Source: Spinellus fusiger
Taxonomy: Eukaryota; Mucoromycota; Mucoromycetes; Mucorales; Phycomycetaceae
Assembly (NCBI GenBank): GCA_025094145.1
Contig: JALLLS010000100.1
Coordinates: 1-64,000 of the forward strand
Reading direction: 5' to 3'
Length of the DNA: 64,000 nucleotides
The notes beneath the pieces were generated by a model, which did not search any database, was not told the DNA's origin, and worked only from the letters and a program-made list of their open reading frames with translations. Positions 1-13,430 of the stretch are shown here, piece after piece. The position numbers were made by a program, and so were the translations under genes. Position 1 is the stretch's first letter; each line of letters starts with the position of its first letter.

Positions 1-430
1 CAGACATTTACAGGTAAATCTACATAATCTTTATTTTGTCGTCTTTGGGTTTTTAGGCCAAAGGTATACGGAACAGTAGAACGTGTAGTTAAACTCTGTT
101 GTTTATTGAATCGAATTGTTACGTCTTTTATACTTTTCTAATGGTATAGATTCAGGAGTTAACTATCGAAATGCTATGAACTATCGACATCCTTTGATAT
201 TCGATAGAGTCTCCTTCTTAGTTTGGTAATAAATCAATCCTAATTCCCAAAAGAGTGATTCTTCCAATTATGGGAAAAGTCTTTACGACAATTTATTTAA
301 AAACTAACATGAACACATCTCAGTTTATTTTTGCTCCTCAAATCGATGTGTCATATTTAAACAATTGTAGTTCGACTATTTCCTTTTATATCCTAAAGAT
401 CTCCTGGTGTGTAGCTTGGTTTGATAGAGT
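1..430 (+). repeat. Dispersed repeat copy, 3' terminus CTCCTGGTGTGTAG
   Basis: The stretch has a near-copy in reverse orientation at about 58215-58375, including the region around CAGGTAAATCTACATAAT and the region around TTTGCTCCTCAAATCGA. It ends near position 415 with CTCCTGGTGTGTAG. The same terminus closes several other repeats in the window (49.3, 49.57 and 59.1 kb). No coding potential was recognised. The element class is unknown, and the left end lies outside the window. Confidence 0.6.
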
Positions 431-749
431 GTATTTATCCATTCATTTATTTATTTATTTTACTCAATATACCTGGACTGTTCTTATTTTATTTTGTTGG
501 GTTTTCTCCCTTAAAACACACACAAAGCAAGAGAGAATAAATCGATCCTAGATTTACAAACAATAGTGTTGTATACCATAAATCCTTGTAGCATAGAGAA
601 ATATGTATGTATTGGTCTCAAATTCATAGCTATAAACTTTGAGAAATATATTCTTTTCATTTAACAAAACACATCTCTCCTTTTTTTTTAGTTTCCAACT
701 ACTTTTCCAGTAGTGGTAGCTTCAGTGAACTTATAACGTATCGGGTGAT

Positions 750-750
<1 letters not shown>

Positions 751-783
<33 letters not shown>
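751..783. repeat. (TAA)n microsatellite
   Basis: About eleven uninterrupted TAA/AAT units lie in the gene-free DNA upstream of the eL39 gene. It is a simple repeat with no other signal. Confidence 0.9.
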
Positions 784-784
<1 letters not shown>

Positions 785-1184
785 GATAACCTCAAGGGTA
801 TGCTATCAAATGCTATGATATTATTATTCTTTAATATTCGATGGCATCTTCTCAGTCTATCAGTCATTGAGTTCTAATTCCCCAATAAAAAAAAAGGTAT
901 CATTCTAATGATGGCAAATATCTTTTATAGTTGTAATTTTACTGTTAACATTTGTCTACAAAATGTTGACTTGTCTAATTTTAATTTTAAACAGTCTAGT
1001 TTAATTTTTTCGAACTATCTAATTCTATATGAAGGGCCTGTATCGAATGATAAAGTAGCGGATAATAGTTATACCTTATTCGGAGTGGCTGGGGAGCCAG
1101 CTGAGCTACGCAGCCCTTCTCGAGCTCAAGTGGCTCTGTAAGCTTACAACATCTGGGCCCCTCCTCTTTTCGAACACAGTCGAT

Positions 1185-1676
1185 ATGGTATGCACCCTTA
1201 GAGTCATGATTTCTAGAAGAGCAATAGACAGATGAATAGCCTATGGATGAGAGGAGAGATGAATGAATGAATGGATGGATAGATGGATGGATGGATAGAT
1301 GGATAGATAGAAAGATGGATGGATAGAAAAGCGGTTTTTACTTTTTACTCCTTAGTGAAAATTAGGAAGAAAAAAGAAAGCAACATTAGAGAAGACTACT
1401 AAACTTCAATACTGTGCAATACAACTTACTCTATTACTTCTCTTTATTAGCCTTCCAACAAGTCATTCAGAACCAAGGTCAAGCTCGGCAAGGCCCAGAA
1501 GCAGAACCGTCCTCTTCCCCACTGGTTCCGTCTTAAGACTGATACTAAGATCCGGTAAGTCTAATAGCAAACAGCTATAGCATTGAAGATAGACTTATGC
1601 TTTTCTTTTCTTTTTATGAATGTATAGCTGGAACGCCAAGCGTCGCAACTGGCGCCACACCAAGTTGGGTCTTTAA
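1185..1676 (+). CDS. RPL39: 60S ribosomal protein eL39 (RPL39), three exons
   Basis: This is the small basic protein of the large ribosomal subunit, located at the peptide exit tunnel. Exon 1 is only the ATG at 1185-1187, directly followed by a GTATGC donor. Exon 2 is 1451-1554 and exon 3 is 1628-1676. The joined protein has 51 residues, exactly the usual length. It contains the family stretches [32 protein letters not shown] and [14 protein letters not shown]. Splitting the start codon from the rest of the frame by an intron is common in ribosomal protein genes. Intron 1 (1188-1450) contains a GATG/GATA tetranucleotide tract near 1257-1325. The stop is TAA at 1674-1676. The sequence identity is clear, and only the position of exon 1 is inferred. 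Confidence 0.95.
1257..1325. repeat. Tetranucleotide repeat in eL39 intron 1
   Basis: This is an interrupted run of GATG, GGAT and GATA units inside the first intron of the eL39 gene. It does not disturb the coding exons. Confidence 0.85.
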
Positions 1677-4600
1677 GCATCCCGTGTTTCTGAAGCATTT
1701 AATCTCTTTTTTATGCTATGAATAAAAGCAACCGAACTCAAATGTCACCTTGTGATGTTTTCATGTCGTAATAGTTTGTTCTTATGAGCCGGTATCAGTG
1801 TTTAATAGTTAAAGTGTGTGTGTGTGTTTTCTTTTTGTTTATTTGTAACATGTAAAGTCACCTTTATGAAAGTAGAAAGACACATCAAAAATATGTCCAT
1901 ACTACCAGGAGATATGACAAGATATCTTGTTTATACTAGGGATGTCTTTTGGTATATACGAGTTGAGTTCGTCAAACAGATTCTATGTTTGAGTAAACCA
2001 TTTGTCTAAAGAAAAGAGTGCTTTTTATGCATCCCAAAGGTGTAGTGTATACATCAAATATAGCATAGATTATATAACACACGCTGCTCCTTATGTATTT
2101 ATAATACATAACTGCACCTATGCACCTATGCACCTATGCACCTATGAGGCTTTAGCAGTGAGTCTAGTAAGATAAACATGGATAGAGCATGCATTGGAGC
2201 AATAGAGGCAGCTGATAGAATATTATGCCCTGTGAGTATGCACTACTTTATTCTACCGCAATGTACTTTACAGTTTTATAAAAGAATAACTACCACTCTT
2301 AGGCATATATTCTACTCTATTAATACGTTGGGTTACTTAGATAAGTAAGATATTTACAGTAACTGAAAGATGAATATAAAACAGCTTACAAATACACAAC
2401 CCTATGAACAGAGTCTATTTATTATATCTCAAGCACCACAGTAAGTAGCAACCATATGTAGTTCAAAGGTGATAAATGTGTCAACTGTCATTTCATTTGA
2501 GAATATCAGTCCATTTAGAAATACTGGCAGAGCTATTGCTGCACATGTACTTCACATCTACATTCCACACCAACATGTAACGTGTTTTAGTAGCACCATT
2601 AGTACTCAAGCAGCAATATTGCTTTTGAATTATATGTTCTTCACATCTTTGTTTATATCAAACACTCTATTCAATAAAACTAAAAGTATAGATGATCATA
2701 ATAGGAACACCCTCTTTAGATAGTGAGTGTATTTATGAAAGAATGGATATATTTTCTACTCTCACTCTTTCTTATCATCTAGATAGTCTCTTGGCATCTT
2801 AGCCTTGATCCTAACAAATAGAATCCAAATAATATCCTCCAAACACCACTCCAGTTGATCAAAATAGTAAAGATTACTTCTTTTGCTTAAAGTATTAATA
2901 GACACTTTTATACTTTTTACAGTGACTCATCGTCAACATAGTGTCTACAGTATTGGTATACTTTTTTATGTTTCTTGAACTATATTATATTTATTCAAAT
3001 AGGCTTCTCACATAACGATCTTATGCAATTATCACTCGACTTTTATAGCCATATAAGTTAAACGCCCCTTAGTAGATGATTTTTTTTTTAGATTTTAAAA
3101 TAGTATACCATATAGTTAGTAAAAACAAACACTTATTTTAATACTATTGAATGGACTTACAATAGGTCTATGTAGTCTTTTATAACATTATAATATTAGA
3201 AAGAGAAGAGATGCAAAGGATTTATACTAAGGATCGATCATTCCATGTGACTATACGGAGTCGGGTGATAATTGCATGGGATGGCATTTCGTTAAGCCAT
3301 TTACTAACAAAAAAGAACAAGTTACATATCACATTGTCAGTTAGTGTCAGAAGGAATGGTTGATATTCAAATTACCAAAATACATGGGTAACTATGATAA
3401 ATCAATCCCATAAAACCATCTTTTGACTTGATTGATAGTGATTCGAGAGAAGACTCTTGTAGAAAGAAGAATAGTCAGATAAAAATTAAACAGATAAGCA
3501 ATGGACTTCACTCTATTGTCTGTCTGTTTGTTTGTTTACTTGTTTGTTTTCTTTTAAAAAGCCTGTTTGCTTATCATTTATTCATTTAAATGTAAATGCT
3601 GCTATTTTAAAGATGATCAACTCTTTTCTTTTTACCAGACGTAGTCTTGCATAGAATAAGCAAGTGGTGTACACAATATGAAATGTGAAATTCTTATAAA
3701 ATATAAATAATGTCTAAACAATTATATATTCATTCATCTCAATAATATTGAATGTTGCCTCAGATCAAACCATTAAATCTGCAAGGTGGTCAATGGTAAA
3801 CCTGAACAATTTCACACTCACATTAAAACTATGTACTCACTAATGTTTTTGTTTTGTTTTCAAGTCATTGGTGTGGTAAATATGGTCATGGAAAGATTGA
3901 TTGTCCACTTCTCAAGTAGAGTCCATGTACAATTTGTTTTCCATTAACCTGATCTCTTTTTCTGTTTCTTTCATTTCTACATTGAAAATTGAAAGAAAAA
4001 ACCCATCTATTCCTACACACTGTAACCATGGATCTATTTCCCCCTTTTATCTTTATCATTTTTTTATGTATATTAAACTTAATTTCATTATTATGATGGA
4101 ACACATTTACTCTTACAGGACCCAGTTATTATTTCAAGTTGTTATACTGATACATACTCTTTGATTTAACTTTATAAAAGAGTATCCCTTGTAATTTATT
4201 ATTTTCTTTTTCTATTTTCAGCCTTGAAACATAATTATTGTTCTATTTATTTCTTAAATAAATAATAAATAAATACTAGTTTTCTATTGATTGACTGATC
4301 TCATAGAGGCTGATATAGCTTGAATAGAGTATTATAATTTACTATAAAAATTAAGTAAAATCAAGTACCACGTGGATTAGCTTTCATCCCTAAACATTCT
4401 ACTGAATTAGAAGGTAATGGGGTAACAAACTCTACAAGCATCTTTTTATTTTCTAAACAGGGTGGTCATCAGCATGCAATTAGAATTGATATGAGTGTCG
4501 CTTGTAAAATTAGAATAATGAGATAACAAAGAAGATCTGGACTACTAAGCTAAGTCTGTAGGAATAGTGTTTGAAATAGGGTAAGCACAAGCACAAGCAC

Positions 4601-5190
4601 AAGCACAAGCTACTGCCTACTTTTATTGTTATTTTTTTAACCTACTATGTGTGTGTGTGTTTTGCTATTGTCATCAACTCAATATTAATAAAAACATAAA
4701 CAGACAATAAAAGCAAATGTCACAAATATTTTAATCCAAGAAGTTCAATAGGATAGAAAGTTAACAAGCACTGATGTTGAATTGAATGAACCAGTGAAAT
4801 ATAAGCATTAGTGAGATTTCTTTAAAATAAACACAAGTGTCAAACTACAACTATTTTATTAAATACAGGAGGCTTCATCCATAAAGGTCCAAAAATTATG
4901 ATTTAGAGTAAAATACTGTTTATGTAATAATCTTCCTAATATATTTATGGAGTTAAGACTAAACAAAAAAAAAGGCATCCAAGTACATTATATTAATAGC
5001 AACAACATGCAGATATAGTTTATCGATATAAAGTAGTTTTTTGCGTAAAGACATGATATAACCATACGAAACCATCCTTCTAAACCTTTTTTAAAAATTC
5101 TTTTTTATCTACACTATTTAATACCAAAAACCCACGCCTTTTGTTTGATTGAAAGGAGAGTGCAACTATTCGTCGCGTTTTTATTCCATA
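1677..5190. other. Gene-free AT-rich DNA with short tandem repeats
   Basis: No exon chain was recognised on either strand; the open frames are short and low in complexity. The stretch contains four tandem copies of GCACCTAT at about 2113-2146 and an ACAAGC repeat at about 4580-4612. It appears to be intergenic or old repeat DNA. Confidence 0.6.
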
Positions 5191-5199
5191 TTTATATAT

Positions 5200-5400
5200 A
5201 AAAAGTATAATAAAGATTAACATCAAGTTACAATGGCCAGTCGTCTATGAATAGGTTACTCCTTAGTATTTTTTAATTATTGTTCGTACACACGTAAAGA
5301 TTTTTGGGATATAAAAGTAAATACACGGACAATAAAATCATACTATTACTCTAATTGGCTAATGTGTTTTAAAAAGGTATTTTCAGAAAGTATTGGCGCA
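5200..5400 (-). repeat. Dispersed repeat copy (family also at 13.2 and 49.4 kb)
   Basis: The reverse complement matches 13225-13430 and 49393-49580. The terminus reads CCCAAAAATCTTTACGTGTG, with TTGGCTAATGTGTTTTAAAA further in. No protein is encoded. The class is unknown. Confidence 0.5.
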
Positions 5401-5689
5401 TTTTTGGGAAATAAAATATAGTGTAGAAATGTAGTATGGTTCAAAAAGACTTATGTGTATCTTAGTTTAGTGCAGCAATAACCACACCGGATTCTTTTTT
5501 TGATGTTTTGGTGAGTTGGATAATACTAGATGAATGTTTTTTTTTCTGATTGTTGTTGATTAATAAGAATTGATAGCTTTATTCTACGAAATGGGTTTAA
5601 GCTATTGACATTCTGGTTTTTCAAAGCAGCAGTATCTTCATTTGAATAATAGTTATGCAACACTGGGGTAACTCTGTCTCTCTCCTCGA

Positions 5690-6442
5690 AGTGTTTTGAA
5701 ATTTACGGAGTTAGGGAAGAAAGTATTTGGCAAGTACATTGACATACTTGTCTTTATTAACTAATCCCTCCAAGAGCACAAGAGGTCCTACATCCTTGCG
5801 CCAAAAGCAACCACACACCATGACTGAACCCTTGCCATACTTGTATGTTCTTTGCGTATGACGCTCCTTATACCTTTCACCTTTCTTCCTGATCACTCTA
5901 GTCCCTTTATCATTGTCCACAACTGTAAAACGGGACTCATCAGACCAAACGACGTTACTCCACCTCTCCACTGGCCAATCAACCTTGTTTTTACACTATT
6001 CCAATGGTCTTTGCTTGTGAGGTGTCATACCAGATTTTATTGATGGTGAGCATGAAATACCCCCGAGTTCACTCATGTATTTTAGAAATGTGCTACGGAA
6101 AATATCTACGCCTGCATCATTAATATTTATTAAATGATATGCAATTCTTTGCATAGGGTTTCTATGAATAGACAATATCATTCCCAGTTTTGAAGTAGAT
6201 GACACCTCCTCAGATCTTCCTGTATGTATTTTGAGTTGAATTGTGCCTTTGTTTTTATACAATAGGATACTCTTGCCCACTGTGCTCTTTGTGAGGTCTA
6301 TATCGTCAATAATCTCTTGATAAGTAGCATGTCTTTTCCATTGTCCTATGATTTGACCTCTAATAAACATGTCATGCTCTCTTCTTTTGATAAGACTATC
6401 TTCATGTTCTTGGTTAAGATTTGGCTGATTTTCATTGGTCAT
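5690..6442 (-). pseudogene. Broken Tc1/mariner transposase
   Basis: The N-terminal ORF (start 6442) has a helix-turn-helix-like stretch (TYQEIIDDIDLTKSTVGKSI) and the conserved RTFLKYM-like segment. A second frame below 5971 carries the first catalytic aspartate in WSDESRF and the following VMVCGCFW block. The two parts lie in different frames, so the gene is frameshifted. The frame ends after LAKYFLP, and the downstream part with the second Asp and the Glu was not found. Tc1 transposases cut and paste DNA at TA sites; this copy cannot be functional. Terminal repeats could not be identified. Confidence 0.8.
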
Positions 6443-6554
6443 TTATTGAATAAGTTATAAAATAAAAACAAAAAACTGATTTGCCGTCTACTCATTTTTG
6501 TATGGGACTGTATACTTCACCAGAATGAAAATATTTGTTATTCTTTGGTCTTGT

Positions 6555-7345
6555 TATTATCTTGTTATTTCTTACACTGTCTATACAACTTGATACTTAA
6601 GCACTTGTCAAGATGAGCATAACTGAGCAAGGTAATGTGTTATTATTAACAAAGAGAAATAATAGAAGGAGGTGATAGACACTACCAATGGCTTTTCTGA
6701 AAGTAAAAAAGGTAAGCAGTGTCTTTATCTGGGCTTGAGTTCAATGTAATATACAAGACATAGTACTGACTCTTCTTCTAATAGATAACATATGACTCAT
6801 TATTCTCAAGACAAGTATTAAGTACAAGGTAAGCATATTATCTCTCTTGATTGAGTTATTACTAATACACTCGTCTGTTATTAGATAGGGTAAGATTCTT
6901 TCTCAAGTCAGTCCTAGGTGGTCTTCTTCATTATATACTGTCTATACTGTCTATACTGTCTAAAGTGTATTCCCAAGCATAAAGTATTAGGCTTTTAGGT
7001 TGTGAATTCTATTGATATGAGAAATACTCCTAGATAATTATTAGCCATATTATTATTATCTATATTATTATAATAAACAATTCTATCCATCAACAATATT
7101 ATTCATAAACACTATATTCTATTGATAATATAATTTGATATCGAAGTATTCTATAAAAAGAAATTAAAATTTGGATACTTTGTCGTCTTTGATTTTAAAA
7201 CATATTTCCATAAAAAGTGATTAATGCGTCTTGACATAAATGGAAGCTGTACCACTGCTTCAAAGCCAGAAAAATCTTTGAGTGTGTAGTAAAAAAAAAA
7301 GCACAGATAATAGTATCTACATTTATGAAAAGGGTTGACATGAAT
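6555..7345 (+). repeat. Dispersed non-coding repeat, long copy
   Basis: The block is highly similar to 58600-59130 over several hundred bases, for example GACATAGTACTGACTCTTCT followed by AATAGATAACATATGACT. Parts recur at 47170-47600 and, inverted, at 12490-12835. The 3' end reads CCAGAAAAATCTTTGAGTGTGTAG, a variant of the terminus shared by the other repeats. There is no coding potential. Confidence 0.7.
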
Positions 7346-10300
7346 ACACAAAAGCAGTCTTATCCTTACCAGTTGTTATAGAAACTAAATAGCATACATT
7401 GTTACACCCAATAATGGATACCTTTGAGTTTTAGTTTTGCCAATATAGCTTCTTATAGTTCTATCAGCGTTTATTGAGATTGCGTGTTTATATTAGGAAA
7501 TAAATATTCTGCTCTTTGTTTTGCCAATACAGAAAATAAAGGAAAGGTTTTTCTTTTTCTTTTCTTTTGGGATAACAATGGAGTTTTAGAGTTATATATC
7601 TATAAGATTGATTATAGAAAACACCTTTTTAAAGTACTCTGTTGAATAGTCTACAGATAGAAATAAAGCACACTTTATTCAACATTCTAAAAAAGATAGG
7701 CGATACATAAATGATATCCAATGTGTCCCACTAAGTTGGATAAAATGATGATATCCGTTGTTCTATGAATAGAAAGTCTCACGATTGAACACTATTATAT
7801 AAAAAAAATAAAAAAAATAAAAAAAATAAAAAACAACTTTACACTAAAATAACTCTATGAAAAACTAACTACTGACTAAGTGTACTCTGCTCAGTCTTCA
7901 TTTGAAAAAGCCACTCCTAACTGTTTGAAAAGGAAAGAAAAAAATAGTCTATTTTTCTTGTAACTCAGATAATATCTATGTCAATGGATCCTTTCTTTTT
8001 TACTTTCAAAACAAGGGAGAAGGGGAAGAAAGGGAAGAAAGGGAAAAGCTACCATGTCAATTACTGAATAGCCTGTGAACTTCCCCTAAAACATACTCAG
8101 CCAGCCACAAAAATAAAACCTACTTTTTACTCCTACATCTTCCCTTTAAGTTTATCAAGTGCCGACCGGAACCTCCGGGACAATCAATACTCTTGCCTTA
8201 GTTTTATCCCTGATGTCCTCTATCAATGTGCGTATTTCTTTTTTCGTAGAAAAAAAAAGATAATAATAGTAATAGCGCTAATTTGGGGTTTGAAATTGAA
8301 AAATGGCAATGTTGATTTTTTATGTGTTTTTTATGTGAAAATAGCATGATACATACATTTAAAATAGCTATGGATCCACATTAATTAATTTATTTATTTT
8401 AAAAAAAAAATATCATTAGCTATTTTAATAGAATAAATCTACATAAAATAATAGTGAAAAATGAAATGTTACGATGAAGTAATAACGTAAGGCTTTGTTC
8501 ATGACAATGCCTTTACACACAGAAACAAGGCGATTGAATAAAGGAAAAAGGAAAAAGGATTCAGGGTCTTGGTTACTTTCCCTTTTGTAATACATGCATA
8601 CATTTGGCCATTGTCCATGTTTATAATAAAAATATTACAATGCGACTATAGATAAATGAGCCTATGTCTTTGCACTTCAGTGGTAAGTGAATACTTTGGG
8701 TATTCTCTATTACATTTCCTTCTTTATGAATTCAGACAACTATGAATTGATCAGAATGGGTATGTTCACTATTGAAAAGGCAGTGGTAGTTTACATTAGT
8801 GGGTATCCTTAAATGTTTGTATCAAACCGTACTACCACGCAGTTTGCACATTCATCAGACACCTTATCTCAAAAATGTTAGGTAGCAAATGTCTTGCGTT
8901 TGACACTCATTTGAATCCCCTCTTATGCGTAACTTTTTTCTTCCTTCTTCCTTCTTCCTTCTTCCTACAGGCACTATAGAATGGCCTGACTACCCCTAGA
9001 AATTATCATTCTATCCTACCATTGAATAAGACTATTTTATCCTAAAAACAAATGGTGGTTTATAATATCAGTGCAAACAAGAAGCCTAATGTCTTAATAT
9101 GCTTTATTTTCAATGCAAATTTTTGACTGAAGATGATGCAATTCTGTTACTCCTATCATCATTTTACTATAGTTATATTTTTACAAGAAATCCTTCACTG
9201 TATGCACTTCATATATCTATGTTTATAGAACAACAACTTATTTTGTTGTGAATCCCTTACTTTGTTTTATGTGTTACATTACAAAGCACCAAATTTGATA
9301 AGCACACTTTCTTATTCCATCATTTCTTAGAGTAGATCCTTCGGTAGTCCTATTACTATCCGATGCTACTCAAAAGATAAGTAATATCATCAATACAGTT
9401 GTATCAATTCAATCATCCCTATTCATCCAAATAAGACTGCTCCTATCTGTGTTGATCAGAACGATACATAGTATTCAACACCTTGTTTTTTCCTTTTTGT
9501 AGACGAGGAGATACAGAGGGGCAACTGTCTAATTCTGTCTGTCATAGTATATCGTGTTGACTCCATCTTTTATTGGTATCCGCTCACATGCTAAATATCC
9601 TAGATTATACTACTTTTTTTTAATTATACCCTCTACACTTGATTTCATGAGTGTTTGTTGGGGTACAAACACACTATAGAGTTAAAAACAACGTCTAGGC
9701 ACTGATGAAAAAAGCCATACTGCGTTCTTTTTCATTTGTTGTTATTCAATGATAAAAACATATTTCTACTTTAATGTCACGTTAATCTTTACTTGATCTA
9801 TGCTTACAAGGAAATACATCACATTGTCTACTTCTCAAAGAATCAATACACAAGCTATTCCAAGTGTAGTAGCTATACCTACACGCTTTGAATTTTCTTT
9901 TCTTTTCTTTCTTTTCTATTTTCTCCCTGAGGTTACGTTGCAAAGAGACAACACGTGTGAAGGATAAGATGAAATACAAAAGAGTGTTGAAAATGAAAAT
10001 ATCAAAGATGGGATGATTCAGCTATTCTTTGGAATTTGTTTGGGGAAAAATAAAATAGCCTAAAGTTGAATACACTAATAAAGTAAAAGAACGTTTTCAT
10101 TTATACGATGGACAAGAATTAAGTAGATTGAAATTACCCCATATGTTTGTTATGGGTTTTCTCATCATCTGTGGGTAATGTAAAACGAGTCTATTGTTCA
10201 ACACCCTTATTCCTGGGCATGATCGCACTACTGGGATTTGTATTCATGGTAGCGCTTCCTATCCATTTTAGGGGATTCGTGAACAAGATCTTGAATCTAA

Positions 10301-11484
10301 CATAGAGTAACCTATTTACATTCGATGGAGCATGACTTTGGTAGGTGCATTTTTACACAAGCACTATTTTTTATTGTAGACATAGATCTTTACTCTTTAT
10401 ATTATCTTTTTATCCATAGTACTATTCAATAATAACCTTAATACCATGAAGAGAACCCAATAAAGACACCCTTTCTCTCTATCTCTAAATACCAATGCAA
10501 AGGCACTCTATGAACACAGCCAATAGACATAGTCAGCTTAATAACTCTCATCACAGAAGCAGGGGTACGAGAGAATAATGTTCAACTGGTACAACCTGTA
10601 TTCAGTGCTAACGGTGCCAAATGGCGGCCTTGTAAAATACAATGGGCGACTTTACTTATTTCGTTTGGCGTTTTATATAGTAGAAAGGATTGAGGAATAT
10701 TTTTCATACCCCTTTAATGGTAACTTATACGTTTTAGTACTCCGGCCTAGTGTCTGCTAATGAAAAGAGTGCCTACAATTTTCACAAGTCTTTTATCCAA
10801 TCATTATCTTCATATCACAGTTTATGTAACACATTGAGCAGCACCGATGTGATGTAGAGTTGAAGCTATTGTAATTTGAGGCAATGGTAGATCTAAGAGG
10901 CATATATAACTCGAGATGAAGAAGCTACCAATACAAAGATAGCACAAAAAAAAATAGAGAATTAGGGATGCACTTTACACTATAGTCTTTCTGTTCTAGC
11001 AGAAAGAGTGATAACAGAGACTGAGGAGTGTTCACCAACAATAGTGACAGAAGACCAAAAGAGTATGTAACCTACGGTGTTACAGAGAAAGGAAAAGAGA
11101 CAGTGGTTATATAGAAGAATGAAACAGGATGCATAAAGTACCGTTTGTTTCAATATTCAGAGTGAGTTTAGCCTCTATAATACGATTCAATAGATACCAA
11201 GGAAATTCGATGTATATTAGAGAAAACCATAACAAACTATCTATACGCTGTGGCTTCAAAGGAATGTAATTCTTATTATGTCTATCTATTTTACTATAGG
11301 CTTTCCTTTGTCTTATGGACACCCAAGCCACTGATTGGCATGCTTGCTTATCACTACACTTTGTTGTTGAATGCCATTGTGTCTACGACTATCTTTTGTA
11401 AGCTCTTATTGTTCCTGATAATAAATATTAGAATGTTTATAATTTATTTTTTTATTTTATTTGTATCTTACCTATAAAAAATAA
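7346..11484. other. Gene-free AT-rich stretch
   Basis: I could assemble no gene here. Visible items are a (AAAAAAT)n tract near 7800, a TTCC/CTTCTTCC tandem near 8938-8967, and short random ORFs. A minus-strand 32-codon open frame near 8170-8265 (reading KEIRTLIEDIRDKTKARVL) looks protein-like, but has no partner exon that I can recognise. Confidence 0.5.
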
Positions 11485-12257
11485 CTGCTCCAAGTCTTCA
11501 CAATTGGTAGAAATACCTGCATGATCAAGCACTACCAGACACACCCTATTGTTATTTTCTATATAACAAATCATGTCTAATAAACGGTTAAAATTCTGAA
11601 TGATTTCTTGAACTAAATATCTTTACCTTGTATGTCGCCATCCTCGAGTTCTTTTTCTTGGCCATTGTCTCTCGAATTCAACGGGTTACTTACATTGCTT
11701 GAGTAATAAATGAACACACGATCAACAAGTGATTGGCTTCTCAAACAATCACACATTAGCTGCAGTGGTCTTGTTCGAGTTTCTTCTGTCTCTTTGCCCT
11801 TTGATTTTCAAGCATAACCAATTACGCTGCAACCCTTCTTCTTTAAACTGTTAATAAACTTTTGGTATTTTTTTAAGAAAAGTGGCCACATTTTCAAAGG
11901 TATCTACTGTAGTGAAACATAATCAATCAATGTATGCCTTTTACAAATTAAAGTCAAACTCAAGTATTTATCCTTCAAAACATGCAAGTATGTTATTTGT
12001 CCTTTTTCTCCTGTATTACGGTTTATTCTTTTGATTGTATAGCCTTTTGAGTTTATTCTTGCTGAATTCAACCACCTTCCAAGGCTGTTGATATTATGCT
12101 TGTCAAAAATACTTGTGTATTTCCAGACTAAAGACAATATCTCCTTGACTTTTACTTTCTTGCACTCATATGCCTCTTTATTCAACAGATCAATATATAT
12201 ATACATCATCAAAGAACTTGACCGCCTGATCTTTAGAGACCATAAAAGTTTATTCAT
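11485..12257 (-). pseudogene. Decayed ORF with a serine-recombinase-like N-terminal signature
   Basis: A 117-residue frame starts at 12257. Below it, the same strand continues in shifted frames with protein-like text: GCSVIGYA then KSKGKETEETRTRPLQLM, later CLVVLDHAGIST and NCEDLEQLF. The pattern (GYARKS-like start, a block ending in RTRPLQ, then a hydrophobic strand VVLDHAG before an acidic DL) resembles the catalytic fold of resolvase-type serine recombinases. That assignment is inference from motif order, not a match I could test. Several stops and frame changes break the ORF, so it is a relic. It lies in AT-rich repeat DNA. Confidence 0.35.
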
Positions 12258-12489
12258 TATTGCTGGATCATAGAGTAGTAAAGGTATAGCCTTTACTGTG
12301 TACCTTAAGTTGTATCTTTATTATCGCTGTTTAAAATCATAAGGTTTGCAGATATCCAATATATTATTTCTTTTTGCAGAATACATCACTATCAAATTGT
12401 ATTATCAATAAAAAAATAGTATTTATGAATATACTTATTTATTATAATATTATAGCTACTGTCCAAGTAGATTCCCTCATAGCAATAGA

Positions 12490-12835
12490 ATTTATACCCT
12501 AAAAGCCTAGTGATTTGTCCTTGGTAGATAGATAGATATACTCAGAAGTATACTCGAGACACCTTGATAGTACAGAAGACCACCTGAGACTAACTTGAGA
12601 GTCTTTACTTGTCTAATAACAATACAATAAATGTCTTGTAGATTAAAATAAACTCAAGTCCAGATGATGACATTGCTTATCATTTTATCTCAATAATAGT
12701 CTTTGGTAGTGTCTATCACTTCCTTCTATTGTTTCTCTTTGTTAATAATGGCACATTACCTTGCTTATTTATGCTCATCTTGACGAGTACTTGAGTATCA
12801 AGTTGTATGGACAGTATGGGAAATAACAAAAGGAG
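12490..12835 (-). repeat. Dispersed repeat copy, inverted
   Basis: The reverse complement matches the start of the 6555-7345 repeat and 47170-47400, for example GTCAAGATGAGCATAA and AACAAAGAGAAATAATAGAAG. It has no coding role. Confidence 0.6.
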
Positions 12836-13224
12836 GGGAATATCAAAACAAATAATTTTTCTCTCTATACTGGTGATGTATTACAATCTAGCCTCTTCTT
12901 TCCTAAAATTAAGTCAAACAATTCACACTCTATTTGCCTTGAGCCTAAAGAACAGTATTAGAAACAATACTTTGTTATCATTAAGCACCACTGTTAATAC
13001 CAGTTACAATAAGATAATTGAGGTGATTGTGGATATTGATTCAATAAATGACTATTCTGTTCTTAATTTAAGTGAGTTTTTTTCTACTTTCTATACAATA
13101 ATAACTAAAGCTAACTTTATAGGTTCTGTGACAAGTCTTTTTCAAGCAGTGCTATACTGCAAATACTGTGGACTTAATGATAGCACATTATGTTAAACAA
13201 TAGATACAGTGACTGAGTTGCAAT

Positions 13225-13430
13225 ATCAGCATTTCCTTCTTTTATATCCAACTTTATAACGTGTAATTGCAGTCAACAGGTATTGCTAAAATAGGCAAGT
13301 AGAGTTTGAAATAGTTTATTCAGACAGCGAAAATACATTTTTAAACACATTAGCCAATCTGAAAATAGCGGATTTTTATTGTCTATGTATTTCTTTTTAC
13401 ATCCCAAAAGTCTTTAGGTGTATACTGAAT
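13225..13430 (+). repeat. Dispersed repeat copy (TATCCAACTTTATA family)
   Basis: It is near-identical in layout to 49393-49580: TATCCAACTTTATA start, AGGCAAGTAGAGTTTGAAAT middle, and an end reading CCCAAAAGTCTTTAGGTGTA. An inverted copy is at 5200-5400. Confidence 0.65.

Noticed and set aside
3886..4164. Overlapping 72- and 87-codon ORFs
   Set aside because: Both strands are open in AT-rich DNA and neither has protein-like features.
12807..13196. 129-codon ORF on the + strand
   Set aside because: It starts inside a dispersed repeat, has no recognisable domain, and matches the random-ORF pattern of AT-rich DNA.
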